From Anticarsia gemmatalis (Eukaryota; Arthropoda; Insecta; Lepidoptera; Erebidae), in contig NC_134755.1 of assembly GCF_050436995.1 (NCBI RefSeq), positions 3,163,001 to 3,227,000 of the forward strand: DNA of 64,000 nt, written 5' to 3'. Positions 36,206 through 49,400 of this stretch are shown one piece after another. Within the stretch, counting starts at the first letter, position 1, and the number at the start of each line of letters is the position of its first letter. The translations under genes were made by a program, and so were the position numbers. The notes under the pieces are model-generated. The model ran no database searches. It worked only from the letters and a program-made list of their open reading frames with translations, and was not told the DNA's origin.

Positions 36206-36511
36206 TGCATCCAACACAGATATATTTTGGATTGTGGCACTTTTTCATGCAACCGACGTGCGTTTGCGTAAAATTTTTGGGCGCAACTCACAAAGTTGCT
36301 GTTTTGCACTGACATTACCTGTCAAAGTGAGCTAATGCAAAAAGGGCAGTAAGTCAGTGCAGCCATAATATAAGCAAAAATGATGGGGTTTTTTTTTTTA
36401 CTATAAAATATAGTCGGTTCAGGTGATTTTTTTGCAATAAAACGATTTTCATTTTTTTTTGAGTTGTGGCCCTTTTGCATTGAAGGAGCGAGATGTATAA
36501 AACTAAGCTCT

Positions 36512-36707
36512 TCCTACTAATATTATAAATCCGGAAGTTTGTACTACTGGATGTATGTATGGATATATGTTTGTTACTCTTTCACGCAAAAACAACCGAA
36601 TGGATTGTATGAAATTTGGTACACATAAGTAGTTTATAGCCTGGACTGAGACATAAGATACTTTTTACCCAAAAATTATTCCCGGAAATGCTGCCGGCAG
36701 AAGCTAG
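36512..36707 (+). mobile_element. Non-autonomous Helitron
   Basis: It starts TCCTACTAATATTATAAATC and ends gccggcagaagCTAG. It contains the family block cacgcaaaaacaaccgaatg...atgaaatttggtacaca. Confidence 0.7.
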
Positions 36708-38671
36708 CTATTTATAGGAATTACCAAGTTATTTAGATGCAAACTAATATTATTTATATTAACTACATCAATTACATCCAAGTCTCGGAAAAACAATAAT
36801 AAAAGCAACGTAAAGAGCCTTACGTCATATTATTTCCCATAACAAATTAATGGTCGCAACTCGCAATATTACTTACAGTTCAATATTATCACAAATACTT
36901 ATTGATATACTAAATATAAATACAGAGTGATATTTTACTTCGCCCACGTAAATGTTGAACTAGAAATAGGCAACGTAATTTGATTACTTAGTTACAATGA
37001 TTTGAACATATTGAAAGAGACATGTTTTCGAATTGTCGCGTTTCAATCTATGTGACATTAAACTAATGATTACTACGTAATTTTACAGTATGTTGCATGT
37101 ATTTTTTAAATAATTCCACGTCTAGTTTCCATATAAATTAAGATTGCAAATACAAGCACTTATTGACTTGCTACAACTCTAGATCCTTTGTTACACCTTT
37201 CTGTACATTCTCATCGAAAAAAGTGGCAATCTTAAATAATATACTTAATCATAAGTAATCTTTAATATTATGCAATGATTTTGTTTTAAGCAATTTATGG
37301 CTCTAGAAATACCGATATCTACGAATAGGTTTATCATTAGCTGGCAGACTTCAGTAATCTTTATGCAGAATACGTTAAGCCAAAACCGCTACAACTACCA
37401 CTGACTTGCATCATAGCTGACTGAATAATGAGCTTGCACGCGCGTATCACCCACGCAGCAAGCATATGTGTAGGCAGACGTAGACAGCTGAAAAGGTCTA
37501 TAATTTCAAAATATTCCATACGAAAAGCAATTTAAAATCTTTCTGTGTAACATGATCTATCGAGTTTACAATTTCGATACAACTGGAGTGGTACTTTGGC
37601 GAGTTTAAAACGAAACCACTCATATGGAGAGCCGTATGTGCCTACGTACTATCGAGTGTCGATAACGATAGATTTAAAATCGCTTATCGTTCGAGTGTGA
37701 TCTATTAGTCATTCTAGAGCGTGATTAACCACGGTAAGGGATTAATTTGACGTAGGAATAAGTGGCCGGCTTTGAGAGAGTATCTATGCGTGACGTTTCA
37801 AACGTAGGCTGTTGGGGTCGTTGAAGTAAATATGAGAACCTTAGTCCTTTAGAAATGTAAAGTGTTTGTGTCTGCAAATCACGAGTGGCTACAGTTAAGT
37901 TTTTCGGTTTGGCAACTAAGAGCTTAATAATACGCATTCAAAATAATTTATCTACTTACATAAAAGTTTACTAAGTAAATAATAACTCTCCGCCTGCGTT
38001 TTGCCTGCGTGGAATTTCACCTCATTCGTGGTAGAATTTACAAACATCCTCTCTTAGTACTCCTCTAAACTTCCTAAGAAATTTTCATACCAAATTTCTA
38101 CTTTCTACGCTCAGTAGTTTTGGCTGTTTGTTGTCCATAAGTCAGTCAGTCACTCAGTAACAGAAGAGTTTATTATCATATTGATTATTATCCTAAAGCA
38201 AAGATTGATAAAAAAATATGTCCTCACTATTGCAATGTATGATACAATGAAATAGTTTCTCTTTCCGCTGCACCGACCATTTTTCATAGACATGAAAGCA
38301 AACGTAGCCGCGAGCGTACATCTATGAAAATATGCAGAAAGCTTTGGTACCTAGTAGATTTGTATTAAAAAAATCTAACGGAACCATACACAGTAGGGTA
38401 TAGAACGCATTTGAAGCGTTGGTCGATAAAGGTTTAATTTCTAACTAGGTAAAGCGGATGGAAAAACATTGTAATAGGTCATGAAAAAATGCGTATAATA
38501 TCACAACTATGCTAAAATATCCTTTGAAATTTATTTATGCATATAACATGTTAGGTGAAATATATAGGAAAATATCATAAAGTTAATTAAAATTTCAACA
38601 TTATTATTGTGTGCTTACTTTTTTGCTCAAAACAAATACTAAGTATTTTCTTTGTTTCTTTGCCATTCTGT

Positions 38672-38830
38672 ATCACGATTCTCTACAATTGGAACCATCG
38701 AGTATCGAGAGTTTGACGTTTAAAATGTACTACCAAAACAGTTTCTACGACGCCCTAGCGGGCGTCTCGTCGCTGAACGGATTGTCATTCGATTTTTTCG
38801 ATAGCTTGCCCGTTGTCGTTAGTCGATAGT
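38672..38830 (+). mobile_element. Second copy of the 41508-type MITE, diverged
   Basis: It shares gattctctacaattggaacc, the ccatcgag block, a gacgccct-type block and gttgtcgttagtcgatagt with the copy at 41508. The small ORF across it is incidental. Confidence 0.5.
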
Positions 38831-39560
38831 GTATGCAACCAAGTTATATATTATATTGTCCTATTACAAAGCTTTAAAACAAATATCATTTACATTCGTT
38901 TATTAAATTACAAAGCGAAACATGAATATGACAGTATGACTTTTACTAACAGTATTTTATTATAATACTTAGCAGTATCCAGAACACAAAGGAGAACACT
39001 TCATAAAGGAGCTTGCATGCAATTAAAACAATCTTTTTATTGCACCTCTATTATAAAGGGTTAAGATACGAGTGTTTTATTACTTGCTAGAGTATAAAGC
39101 TTTATTAGTCTCATAGTCGCATTATATTGCAATCCTTTTTATTTACTTTTAATTTGTATAAGTTGCTAGATTTTATATGAAGTAGAGTTCATAAAGTAAA
39201 TGAAATTTCATTCTAACTAGCTTTGTTTTGTCTTTATCTCACGTTAGGTGGGTTAGACACAACAAGTTATTTTAAAAATGAACTGTAAACAGATTTGAAT
39301 CATCCGTAGAACCGCTGACGTAGAACCTTAGGAACCCTTGGAGATTAAATTTTCACTCCATGATGTATTGTAAAAGCGTTGCATTATGTGTCAATTCTCA
39401 TAGGTAGGTTATCTATCATAGCGAGTTGTTTCAGCTCTCCATATTTTAAGTCTTAGTAATCTATGACTCCTTTGAAGAAGCAAGCCTTACTCAGGTGGGA
39501 CGGCGAATGGTGACAAACAGTGAGGAAGGAAATCGAATTTAAACCTAATACATTACGTTT

Positions 39561-39715
39561 TCTAATCTTCTTCTTCATATCGTATGGTTCTTGGTCAACC
39601 TAGTGTCAAAGTTGTTCAAGCCGCCCGTAGGCCTTAGACGTAGCTTAATGACTGTTATCTGAATTGACAACAACCGGGACTGACTTTTTACGTGCCCTCC
39701 CAAGCACGATTCTGA
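39561..39715 (-). mobile_element. Partial 5S-SINE, tail type of 14321 copy
   Basis: On the minus strand this runs from the exterior of the 5S head (ccgtgcttgggagggcacgt-like) through ccgggttgttgtcaattcag to the accatacgat-like end and a GAAGAAGAAG tail. It matches 14440-14593 with scattered changes. Confidence 0.7.
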
Positions 39716-41377
39716 TATAAATATAAATAAACAGTGATTTTACACGTGTAATCCAGCGTTATTCCTCCGAGAATATTCTAAACCAAAAATTACTCCACAC
39801 CTTTCCATCTGTATGTAAATCCTTAGCAAATATCAGCGAAGTTCGATGGCTACACATTGAATATATTAACACAATATGCGTAATAAGATGCTCCTAATCC
39901 TGGTGGATCCTTTTACTCTGATTAAAGAGAATCCCGTCAGTTTTTATTGTGTTCAGGTAACGATTGCCACGTGGGAGTGGTGATTGCGAACAAAATAGAA
40001 AAAGATAGAAGTATCACATAAATATATGTATGTTATTTTGTATACATGTGTGGCTTTATTTGTTTACATTTGCAGTGTTTGTAAATTGTAATGTAAGTTT
40101 TGTTGTTATATTCTCATCTCTTTTTAATATAATTAGATCTGAGATCATTCATCATCTAGCGGTAATCATATGTAGGTAAGTAATGTTTTCTTTTCAGAAT
40201 CATCATCTTGACCAAATTAATTCAAAGTTTGTCAACATGATTTTTACTAGTAGAGATGTCCTTCATCTTGAAAATGTGTTAAATAAAATATGCACGTGCA
40301 TTTTTTTCAGGCTCTTGCCGGATGGTTGAAACGCAGTGAGTGACTAAGTCAAAGCGGAGCGTTTGCAAAAATACGTTATTTAAGTCTTATTATTTGAGCC
40401 ACTGTATTATAATAGCGTATACTACGAACTGCTATTACATGAACTACATTGTTGTTTTTCCAAGGAAATCATACTCCAAGATTTCCGTTCACTGTAGCGA
40501 ACCGTGATATTTCGTGATCAACTCTTTCAGACACGTGGATTATAAATAAAATACGTTTCAAAATCACACTGAGGCGGCTGAAACACGGAGTATTCTTCGG
40601 TTTTCGCAAACCTCCTTAAAACTTACTGCAAAATCTTTTGAAATGAATATTTGCGTAGAAATATCACCCACGCAAAAACAAACCCTTCCTCCTTTTCACC
40701 TACCTACTTAATTTACCTAATTTCGTATCTTTTTGTATGTGAAAGTAAAATTAATTGTCAGTGTAAGAGTGGGACAAAGCTTGTCATATTTGTTCGGGCG
40801 TAATTATGTAAATATAACGTACGTGAGGGGAGGTACCCGACTGGCTACTTACAAATTAAGACATGAGCTTTATTTGCATCGCAAGGGCACTTTCCTATTA
40901 CTGTTGAGTTGATTCATTTAATAAAAGACCTGTTGGGATAGTTTTTTTATTAAATTTGCATCCCACTGCTGGGCAGATGACTCCACAATTTTTTTTGCAC
41001 TTAAAATGATAACGATTCTATCGGTTCTATTTTTTGTAATGGAACCAAAATCAATTTAATTTATTGTTCAAATACAAACTAAAAACAATTCGTAATCTGT
41101 AAAGTAGGATGTACGAAGCGAACTGTTGCATTTCTGTAAAGGTGAAACAAAAGAGAAAATAGCTAAGAGCTTCATAATCCTTCTCTCTCTATAATCCGGA
41201 TTGTTATGTGCAAAAACTTTTATATTAATTTTGATTTAATTTGCGTTGAACAATAATTCACTTTCATTTCTCGTAGCAATTACCTATATAAAATACATAT
41301 AATTTGAAAACATCCTACTAAATATATAATTTATGAATCGACGGCTCGATTCCATCCACGTATCCACGATTAATCTA

Positions 41378-41424
41378 GAAATACATAAAAGTGTTAATTT
41401 ATAATTAACACTTTTATGTATTTC
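41378..41424. repeat. Perfect 22-bp hairpin, 3-base loop
   Basis: gaaatacataaaagtgttaatt and its exact reverse complement are separated by tat. No U-run or other feature suggests a function. It may be the trace of a small palindromic insertion. Confidence 0.8.
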
Positions 41425-41507
41425 CAAAACTAAGTAGCCATGTCAAACAGGCCAAAGTCAGCTGCATAGGCTTGCGGGTCACTGGTCTTCTAAATTCTGA
41501 ATTTGTA

Positions 41508-41740
41508 GCACGTTTCTCTATAATTCGAACCATCGAGATTTTGACAACGTATTGCCAAAATAGTTCTTACGACACCTGTCAGAGGCGCTGATCAGATTTT
41601 CATACAAAATTTTTCGATGACAGGTCGGTTGTCGGTAGTCGATAGTAGTAGAGAATCGAGCTACAGATTTTCATACAAAATTTTTCGATGACAGGTCGGT
41701 TGTCGGTAGTCGATAGTAGTAGAGAATCGAGCTATTGATG
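41508..41740 (+). mobile_element. MITE with internal 71-base tandem duplication
   Basis: The ends are a diverged inverted pair (tttctctataattcgaacc and gtagagaatcgagct). The unit starting cagattttcatacaaaattt is present twice in tandem, 41593-41663 and 41664-41734, with no difference seen. A related copy is at 38672-38830. Confidence 0.6.
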
Positions 41741-42037
41741 TACATACATGCCTCTGTCAGCCGCGAATCTTGCATATATATGTATAAGTAACGGCCTCTA
41801 TTTGGTTGTAGGACATGTGTAGTCAACGAGTCCGCGTTTCACGTCCAAACTTAAGGGAAGTCCAAACATTAACTCAATTATTTTAATTAATTGTAATTTA
41901 AACGAGAATACTCATGTTTAATCAAAAACTGGTACAGCAAAGGCCATACCTGGGCTATTAATTAATTAAGACAAACAGAAAGCGAGAACGTAAGTAATAA
42001 TTAATTACAATTATTACATATTATATTTACTTAATTC

Positions 42038-42292
42038 TGTGGGCCTTTGCGGCGCAGTCGAAAGTGTATCCGATGGCTGATTATGAGGTCTCGGGTTCGA
42101 TTCCCGGGTCGGGCAAAGTGCTATGCTTTTGTAATTTATAGAATATTTCTCAAAAGACCTTTGCCCGACAATGGAACAGTTACAGTGACACGTTAAAAAA
42201 AAATCACAAATGGCAAAAGGCTCCCTTATTATATGGGCGAAACGTGGGTGTATTTCCTACAACTTATGCTTTCATCTGCGTGTATAACATGT
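42038..42292 (+). mobile_element. tRNA-headed SINE
   Basis: A box cggcgcagtcg (42050-42060) and B box GGTTCGATTCC (42094-42104) are followed by gggtcgggcaaagtgctatg and a body with aaaggctccc...gaaacgtgggtgtatttc. This is a different SINE family from the 22148 copy. The 3' end is approximate. Confidence 0.8.
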
Positions 42293-45070
42293 GAGATTTC
42301 ATGTTAATGTGTATGTGTAGAAATAGAGTCTCGAAGGTTCCTCTCTTTTGTTGAAGAAACATGTGGTAGAGTTGAAAATCGCACTGACATTATACGGTAA
42401 AGTTAGTAGCTTCACCGACTATTATTCCTGAGCGTATTTTCTAAGTAGACAATCCACTCATCGTGTTTTACTTTCATTACACGTAGTACCTCTGTACCTA
42501 GGTTCACTTCTAGCAAGACTCTTAAACAAATCAACTTTTAATTGTTTAAAGTTCATGGTAACGTTTTAAAGTAAAAAGATACATCTATTTTCGGAAATTC
42601 GCACCAATTACTGAAGAAATCACGCTATGTCGTTTGCACAATTTCAGTAGCATAAGGAACCTTAAAAAAGCAGTACTCTTATGTTTGATTCTTGTATATT
42701 TAATTTTTTTTTACAGCATTTCTTCGCAGTCCGTTTAGCAATCTAGCCATGAAACAGACAACATGACAGACAGACTTTCATAGTATTCTATCAAGCATCG
42801 GTACGGATGTGAAATTTCTTAGAGAACCTAAAAATACAATAGATATAATAATATGGAACGGAAATTACGTAGAAAAAGAGACGAATTAGTATTTTTCTTG
42901 TATGGATCATCCATCTAAAATGCCATAGCGTGGTAGGCATACGGTCTCATGGGAAAATCCATTACCGAACTCGATTTTTGCCTATTATTCTTCCTTATTC
43001 GAACAAAGTAGAAGCCAATAGGATACATCGTAACAAAGCCTATAATGGTGACATTGAATTTAGTTATTTGTTAAGTATAGATTTTTTTTTAATTTAATGT
43101 TATTTTTAAGTGCGTAACCTGCGGCAATGTATGAAACAAAAAAGTTAGTAGGCTATCGAAGCATACTTCGGGAACTTTGGTATCTGCCTTATGGAACCAA
43201 GAATTGATTTTATTGTCATAAATAATGTATGAGGCAGTATGACGAATATGCAAACACAAATAAGCAAGTAACAATAAACTATTCCGTCGCTGAATATCGA
43301 TGACAAACTCATAAAATTGAACTATCCAGACGGCGGCCATTTTGTTATTCAATTTTGGATCACAACAAATAATTTGAAATTAGTGCGAACGTGGGAGGCC
43401 TCAGGTATCGTAACTGTATAATTTAATTGTTCCTTATTGGTTAATTGTTATCAAGATTTGAGTACAACGGGTATTCAATTAATTTGACGAGGTATTCCAA
43501 TTGGCAAAGGGCTTTATGGTAATAGCACTTAACCCGATCTTAGAAAGTTGAAGCGAAATGGGTTGTTTTGTTGTTCGAGTGGCGAGTGCATACTTTGGCC
43601 TCTGTTGGCATTCACGGGTTCGAACAGATTATGGTGGAAATACCTGTTGTGCCGAAATCGATGGGAATGTTGTTACTGTTGGGAAATATTTACTCTTTTG
43701 AATTGTTTAAGATTCGCAAGTTATTGATTTAAAATTATTGCTTCAAAGAAATGCACACAAGACTTTAGAGTGATACATTTTTGCCTTAAAATTATATTTT
43801 TTCGGGGGATCATTTGAGTTTGAAACAAGGAATTATATACGTCAATTACAAAGCTTCGTGTAAGTATTTTATAGTCCCCTTAAGTGTCTAAATCGTACCA
43901 AAAGCATTATAATAATTAGTTAATAGTTGGTGAATGAATGAATTAAACGTAACTAGAAATATTCTTGGACTTGCATACTAAAAGTTGTTAAGTGTTTCAG
44001 CGAGAAAGATTGCTTGCATTCTGAATAATTAATTAAGACGATGCAATGAAATATTTTAATACAATTGTAGAAAAAATGTTTTGAATAACTATTCGTAGTA
44101 CACTTTTTATAAGCTTTTAAACTTTGTAACAAGAAATAGTGCAAGCCAGAAGTACTAGAGTTTGTTACTTGACGTCATAACAGCGCATTAACGTAGGCTC
44201 AAAAAATATCAACTCAACGTTTTTTAAAGGTCACAGTTTGGAGAACAGCAAAGTATAGTCCTCATGGAGTCTTTGACAATACTCGTGCTAATAACAGAAT
44301 GACCAATAATTGTTTAATTTTAGTTTTGGGTACGGTCATAATATTGTCTCCCGTTATATTCCAGTATAGTGGTTTAATGAATAATCATAAATAAAAAATG
44401 TATATGGACTCGAAAAAACGTCTTCAAGATATCACCAAAAATATTTCAATTTAATTCAGAAAAAACATGAAATCCCAAACATAATAACGAAGAAACAAAG
44501 AGCTGCAGTCGTTCGTAGGTTTTGTGTAGGAAGATTATATTTACCTTATCGTTTTATCCTCTAAGAAAAACAGATGTTACCGCCAACGCTTCGAGAAGAA
44601 AACCGCTGACGTTTTTCTAAAAAAGTCACAGTTAAGTAGGCTCATGATTGCAACCATTTCCTATAAATGTCATCAACCTCTCGCAGACCCGATCTTAAAA
44701 GGCTTTTATTTCAAACTGGTCAGTAGAATCACGTTTTTTTTTCCTCTTGCACTTTTTTATGAAGGTAAATGAAATTACGCGACTCTGTATTCTTAAATTA
44801 TTTTAAGGACATATCCTACGTGCCTGACCTTTTAAAACTCATATGCGAATTAATGCAAACCTACACGCACTTGTATAAGAAATACTCATTATTAGAAATT
44901 AATAATTTCAATAGAAATATGGAATTATGTTTCTAATGAGACAAAGGATTAGTTTTAAATCCAATATATATTAATTCATATTGCTTTTTTGTTCTAGGAA
45001 GGCTAACGTCATAGAGGCTGTATGGAGTTTACGCGTGCGTGGCTCCGCCTCCACCCGCCCTAACTGTCCC

Positions 45071-45102
45071 TATAAATGTTGGCACCGCTGGCTTCGTATC
45101 CC
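45071..45102 (+). promoter_or_regulatory. TATA-box core promoter of an unidentified plus-strand gene
   Basis: TATAAAT at 45071-45077 sits in a GC-rich island (about 45020-45180) surrounded by very AT-rich DNA. A pyrimidine-rich start-like sequence (cccActc) follows about 31 bases downstream, the normal TATA-to-start distance in insects. The downstream segment has no ATG and ends at a consensus splice donor. Together these look like a promoter for a spliced transcript. The gene product is unknown. Confidence 0.5.
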
Positions 45103-45189
45103 ACTCTTAACTTGGTGCACTTTCGCGCTCTCCGATACTCCGAACTTTGAAAAGTTTCTGCCGTCGCGTCGCTGAAAAGCTAAGCAAAG
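45103..45189 (+). other. Putative non-coding first exon (5' UTR)
   Basis: This is a GC-rich segment of about 87 bases downstream of the TATA box. It contains no ATG and ends AAAG|GTAAGTAAG, a near-perfect match to the U1 splice-donor consensus at 45190. This is the usual form of a 5' UTR exon in front of a long first intron. I recognise no later exon on the plus strand up to 64000, so the coding part probably lies beyond the window. The start base is inferred from TATA spacing only. Alternatively it could be a chance GC-rich island. Confidence 0.45.
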
Positions 45190-46248
45190 GTAAGTAAGGC
45201 TAGGCAGGATTTTTGTTCTAGATTTATTTTACACTTTTGTTTTATTTATTTTAAAATTGTGTTTTTGAATTGTTTTCTTCCATTTTAATGTTAGTTTCAA
45301 AATATTCATTCCTTGTAATTTTCAATATTTTCAGTACTGATTTTATTTCTGATGCAGACAATGAACATATTTTTCTTTTTTTGTTATAATAACGTAGGAC
45401 TTTGTAAAAAATAAAATTTTTCATTTATACGAATTAAAATTATTAATACGAAATAATTAATTTCCTTTTTATTATTTTACAAAGATTTAATATTGTTCAG
45501 GGAAACTACATTTTTATTTGTTAGGTTTTTGAACGGGGTATATTTTAAATATATTATTAACTAAGTTCTAGAATTGTTGAGCAAATTAATTTACAAGAAC
45601 ATAAAAATACGATCTATAAAGCTCTTTTGTCTATAAAACTAGATTCAGGAATTATAAAGCAGTTCCTATAGACTATTCAATAGAAAAATATCAATTCATT
45701 TTTTTATATTTTAATGGGGAATTACTATATATTTTCTAACGACAGCTGCTATAAGCTGAATAAAATTATTCATATTTGTATGCAATAGAAAAAATACTCA
45801 ACGTAGTCATTATAATAATTTCCGTTCGCTGATCAATCGTGTCTTTTTAATTGCTTGATTTGATTACTTATAATATTTACCTATATTTGGTAAACAAAAT
45901 TAGTTTAACTGCTAAACACACATTTTATACGACAAATATATAATTATCCACAATTTGCATTACATTTTCATAATAATTGAACGATATTTAATTTGAAGGT
46001 GCAATTTATAAATGGAACTTCTGAATCTCTCTTTAATATCTACAATGACGTCACAATTTACACGACGTATTGAGAAAATACAGCTTTCTTTTTTGTCATA
46101 AAACAATTAATGGCCTGATATCGAGATTTTATAGCGCACAGATAAAGCATTTTCCTACTTAAAGAATTTATGAAATATTGCGACGTTACATACACCCACA
46201 GTCTAACCATAAAAAAGTAGAAAAAAGAGGGCTTACACACTTGTAACA

Positions 46249-46434
46249 TCTTTATATATATAATTCTTCTGTAAGTGTGTATGTCACTGAACTTCTCTTA
46301 AATGACTGGACCGATTTTAATGAAATTTTTTGTGTGTGTTCAAGGGGATCTGAGAATGGTTTAGATTCACAATTTTGTCCGCTGGACAATGTTTTTTGAC
46401 GTGTAGACAGGACAACGTCTGTCGGGTCCGCTAG
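46249..46434 (+). mobile_element. Non-autonomous Helitron, complete
   Basis: It begins TCTTTATATATATAATTCTT after an A and ends ctgtcgggtccgCTAG before a T. The interior has gtaagtgtgtatgtcactga and ggaccgattttaatgaaatt. A different subfamily from 16319-16538. Confidence 0.75.
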
Positions 46435-49400
46435 TATATTTATATGTATGTTTCAATAAAACTTCACTTTTATCAATTAATAAAGGTGGTAAAGTCTGAA
46501 CGACCTACACTGAAAATATTATCGAATTTTGACTGAATATAATATGGGCTCTAAAACTTTATCTGATGTTCAATCTATTACATTTTATAATAAATAATTT
46601 AAGCTCAGTCACTTCTTGGTGATATCTAACCGTCTAACATAATTTATATCGTTCCTATGAGCACTTTGTTGTCATATCTAATATTTATGATACGTCCGGA
46701 TACACCCATTCATCGTATGGTAAAAATATTAGAGTTTTTCTTAGTTGTATTACTATATTTGTCAATAGTAGCTCAGAGTTTAGTAACTTACCCGATTTAT
46801 GGCAATAGGTTCGCCTAGCATTATAAATGGCAAATCATAGGTGTAAAGCAAACTCCTTTGTCTATACCTACGGTTATAATTGATGATGATGACGGGCATA
46901 TCGGGTATAATGCCGTGATACTATGTATGCAAAATACTAAAGATTCACCTATTTTTTGCAGCTAGGTACGCAACCTAGTTCCCTCTAGGTTTTTCGCGTC
47001 GGACACACAGCTACTTGTAATAAAGTTTAATACTTAATCGCCAGAACAAACTAGTAACGTTTTTTAAGATGCCCACGCGGGGCACCAGTCCCCATGCTGA
47101 CTTAATATATTATTAGGCTGAATAAATTTCATATCTTATTCAGTAGTCAAATAGTCATATCTTTTACGTTTTCTTACATTATATTCGTATGATAAGTTCT
47201 CCGTATATTGCTTAAGACTTTTGTCGATTACTGTTACTACCCATAGTTAGCTCCTACAGCTTTTTTTGTTTTGTATCTCATGGAATAGAGACATGCTTAA
47301 CTTATGGTTTCCTATATCAACCAGTCGAGACAAACCTAATTTACCTATGACGCGATACCCTATCTATATGCATTTGAAAACCATGCTAAGTAAAAGATTT
47401 TATAAACAATCCGTGTACCAAATTTAGTAAAAATAATTTCCTATATAGATGTTTGCGTCTGAGAGTAACTAACATACATACAAACGTGACATTGACACCA
47501 TTCAAATATTACATAAGGAATGTAAATTTTCCGTTTTAAATGTCTCGTTAGCTATTCGATAGTGGTAGGAAATCACCCCTTTGAAAGTTTCCAAAAGGTG
47601 CAACTAGGAGCACTTCTTTCATCAATTATCGAAATATTGCGGTCAAAGAGAGAAACTTTACTGCTTTTAACTTTACACTGGTTCGTTTTCAAATTGTTCG
47701 TTCAGTTACTTTTCGAATTTCTTGGAAAATTTTGGGTAACTGTTTTAAATTGGCAAGCATTTTGTAGGTAACTAGATCGCTTGTTACGAACTTATAAATA
47801 AAACTAGTATTTTATTACATCTGTTTCGCCCAAAAAGCTAGGATTAAACATGAGAATAAGCGATTTTCATATAAAAAAGGTTGTGTTTATCTATAAAAAT
47901 ATTATTTTACGATCTCTAGCATCGAAAAAGAAATGTAAAACTAATCAGGAAACCTACTGTAAGTCCTAATAAAGGTAGCCAGTGTTTGTCATAATCATTT
48001 TCATCACTATACATAGCAATATTCTACCCATTCCATGTGCAATATATTTATCGCGTATTAATCTACCTTTATAATTATACGGTTCTATTTAAATCAAATA
48101 TTAATTACCACTGTTAATTAGTAATCAGCACTTTTTTATAAAGTAATATCGGAACCATTAATTTAAACAGTAGAATTTTATTTACTTGTATCTCTTGGTC
48201 CGACGCTTCAAAGGTATTAATTATGACCTATTACTTTTTATCGAACACATTCCATAATTATTGTCTGGTTCTGTTTGAAATTAATGAAAGCAAATAACTA
48301 ATTTATTGGTTATGAGTTCTTTCAAAGGTTATTGGAAATTATTCATTAGATTCTTTTTACTTTATGGAATATCAGTCAATGTTTAAATGCTCGCTGGATT
48401 TTTAAATAGTAAAGTTTTCTACGATACAACAAATGGTACAATTCGCCGTTAAAGATATTTGTAATATATGGAATAGTAAAAGCATAAAAACATATTTTAA
48501 ATGAGGAGATTTCAATCTCTTTCTATCTTTCCTAATCTTAAGAAAAATTGTATAACGATAGGTAATCAATTTTAGAACTTAGTAAAAATTTTCGTGTCTT
48601 TCCACCTGTTTCAGTATCATAAAATAAACGATATAAACCAAAGGATTCTTGTTAACGAATTCCAAGTAAACGAGCATTAAAATATGACTTCAATTAGCAA
48701 GTGGGGGTGGAGAATATTAGTAAAGTTTTCAAGAATATCGATTAATAATCGATAATATGCTCACTTTTGACTAGACGCCTACCAGAGTAACATTTACAGC
48801 CTGAAGTACGGTTATTCCGAGAATTCGACCAGATTTGAGGACAGCTGCTTTCAATGAAAGGTTGACATTGTTTAAAGTTTCTAAGATATAATTATTAACA
48901 CTTCATTTTGTAGTTCTAACCGCGTTTTGTCTTATTGGTCACTTTGAGAACATCCACTTTATTAATATCGCACCACGACCTATGACTTTTGTCTATAACA
49001 GAAAGGAGATTAAAATATGATACTCAAATCTGTATGTCCAAGTTATCTTAGGTAATAATTATTTTACACCAAAAAGCTGTAGTGTTTTATCTGGCTCTTC
49101 AAATTTATTCGGTTTTCTATTTTAACTTCGAGTCGGGGAAACTCATACAGAGTATAAAAAATACATATGTGTTCCTCTTATAAAATGATTTCATTCACAC
49201 TTATATTTATTACGATTTTTTCCGCATTAAAACACTCTATTGTTAGCACTAAAGGGTAATCTCTCGCCTCATTATTTACGGCCAGTAGTTAAATTTCTTT
49301 AACCTAAATAAACCTACTTGGAGCGCGAATGATTTCGAACAATGGTCGTCCGACCGTTCCACACAGATATATCAGATCTCCTAACGAAATTAATGAGCAG

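Larger units (their letters stand above)
36708..45020. other. Intergenic, scattered small repeats
   Basis: Apart from the MITE copies, SINEs and hairpin listed separately, I see no coding exon. A TATCGA-rich stretch at 37550-37700 may be another eroded MITE. Confidence 0.5.
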
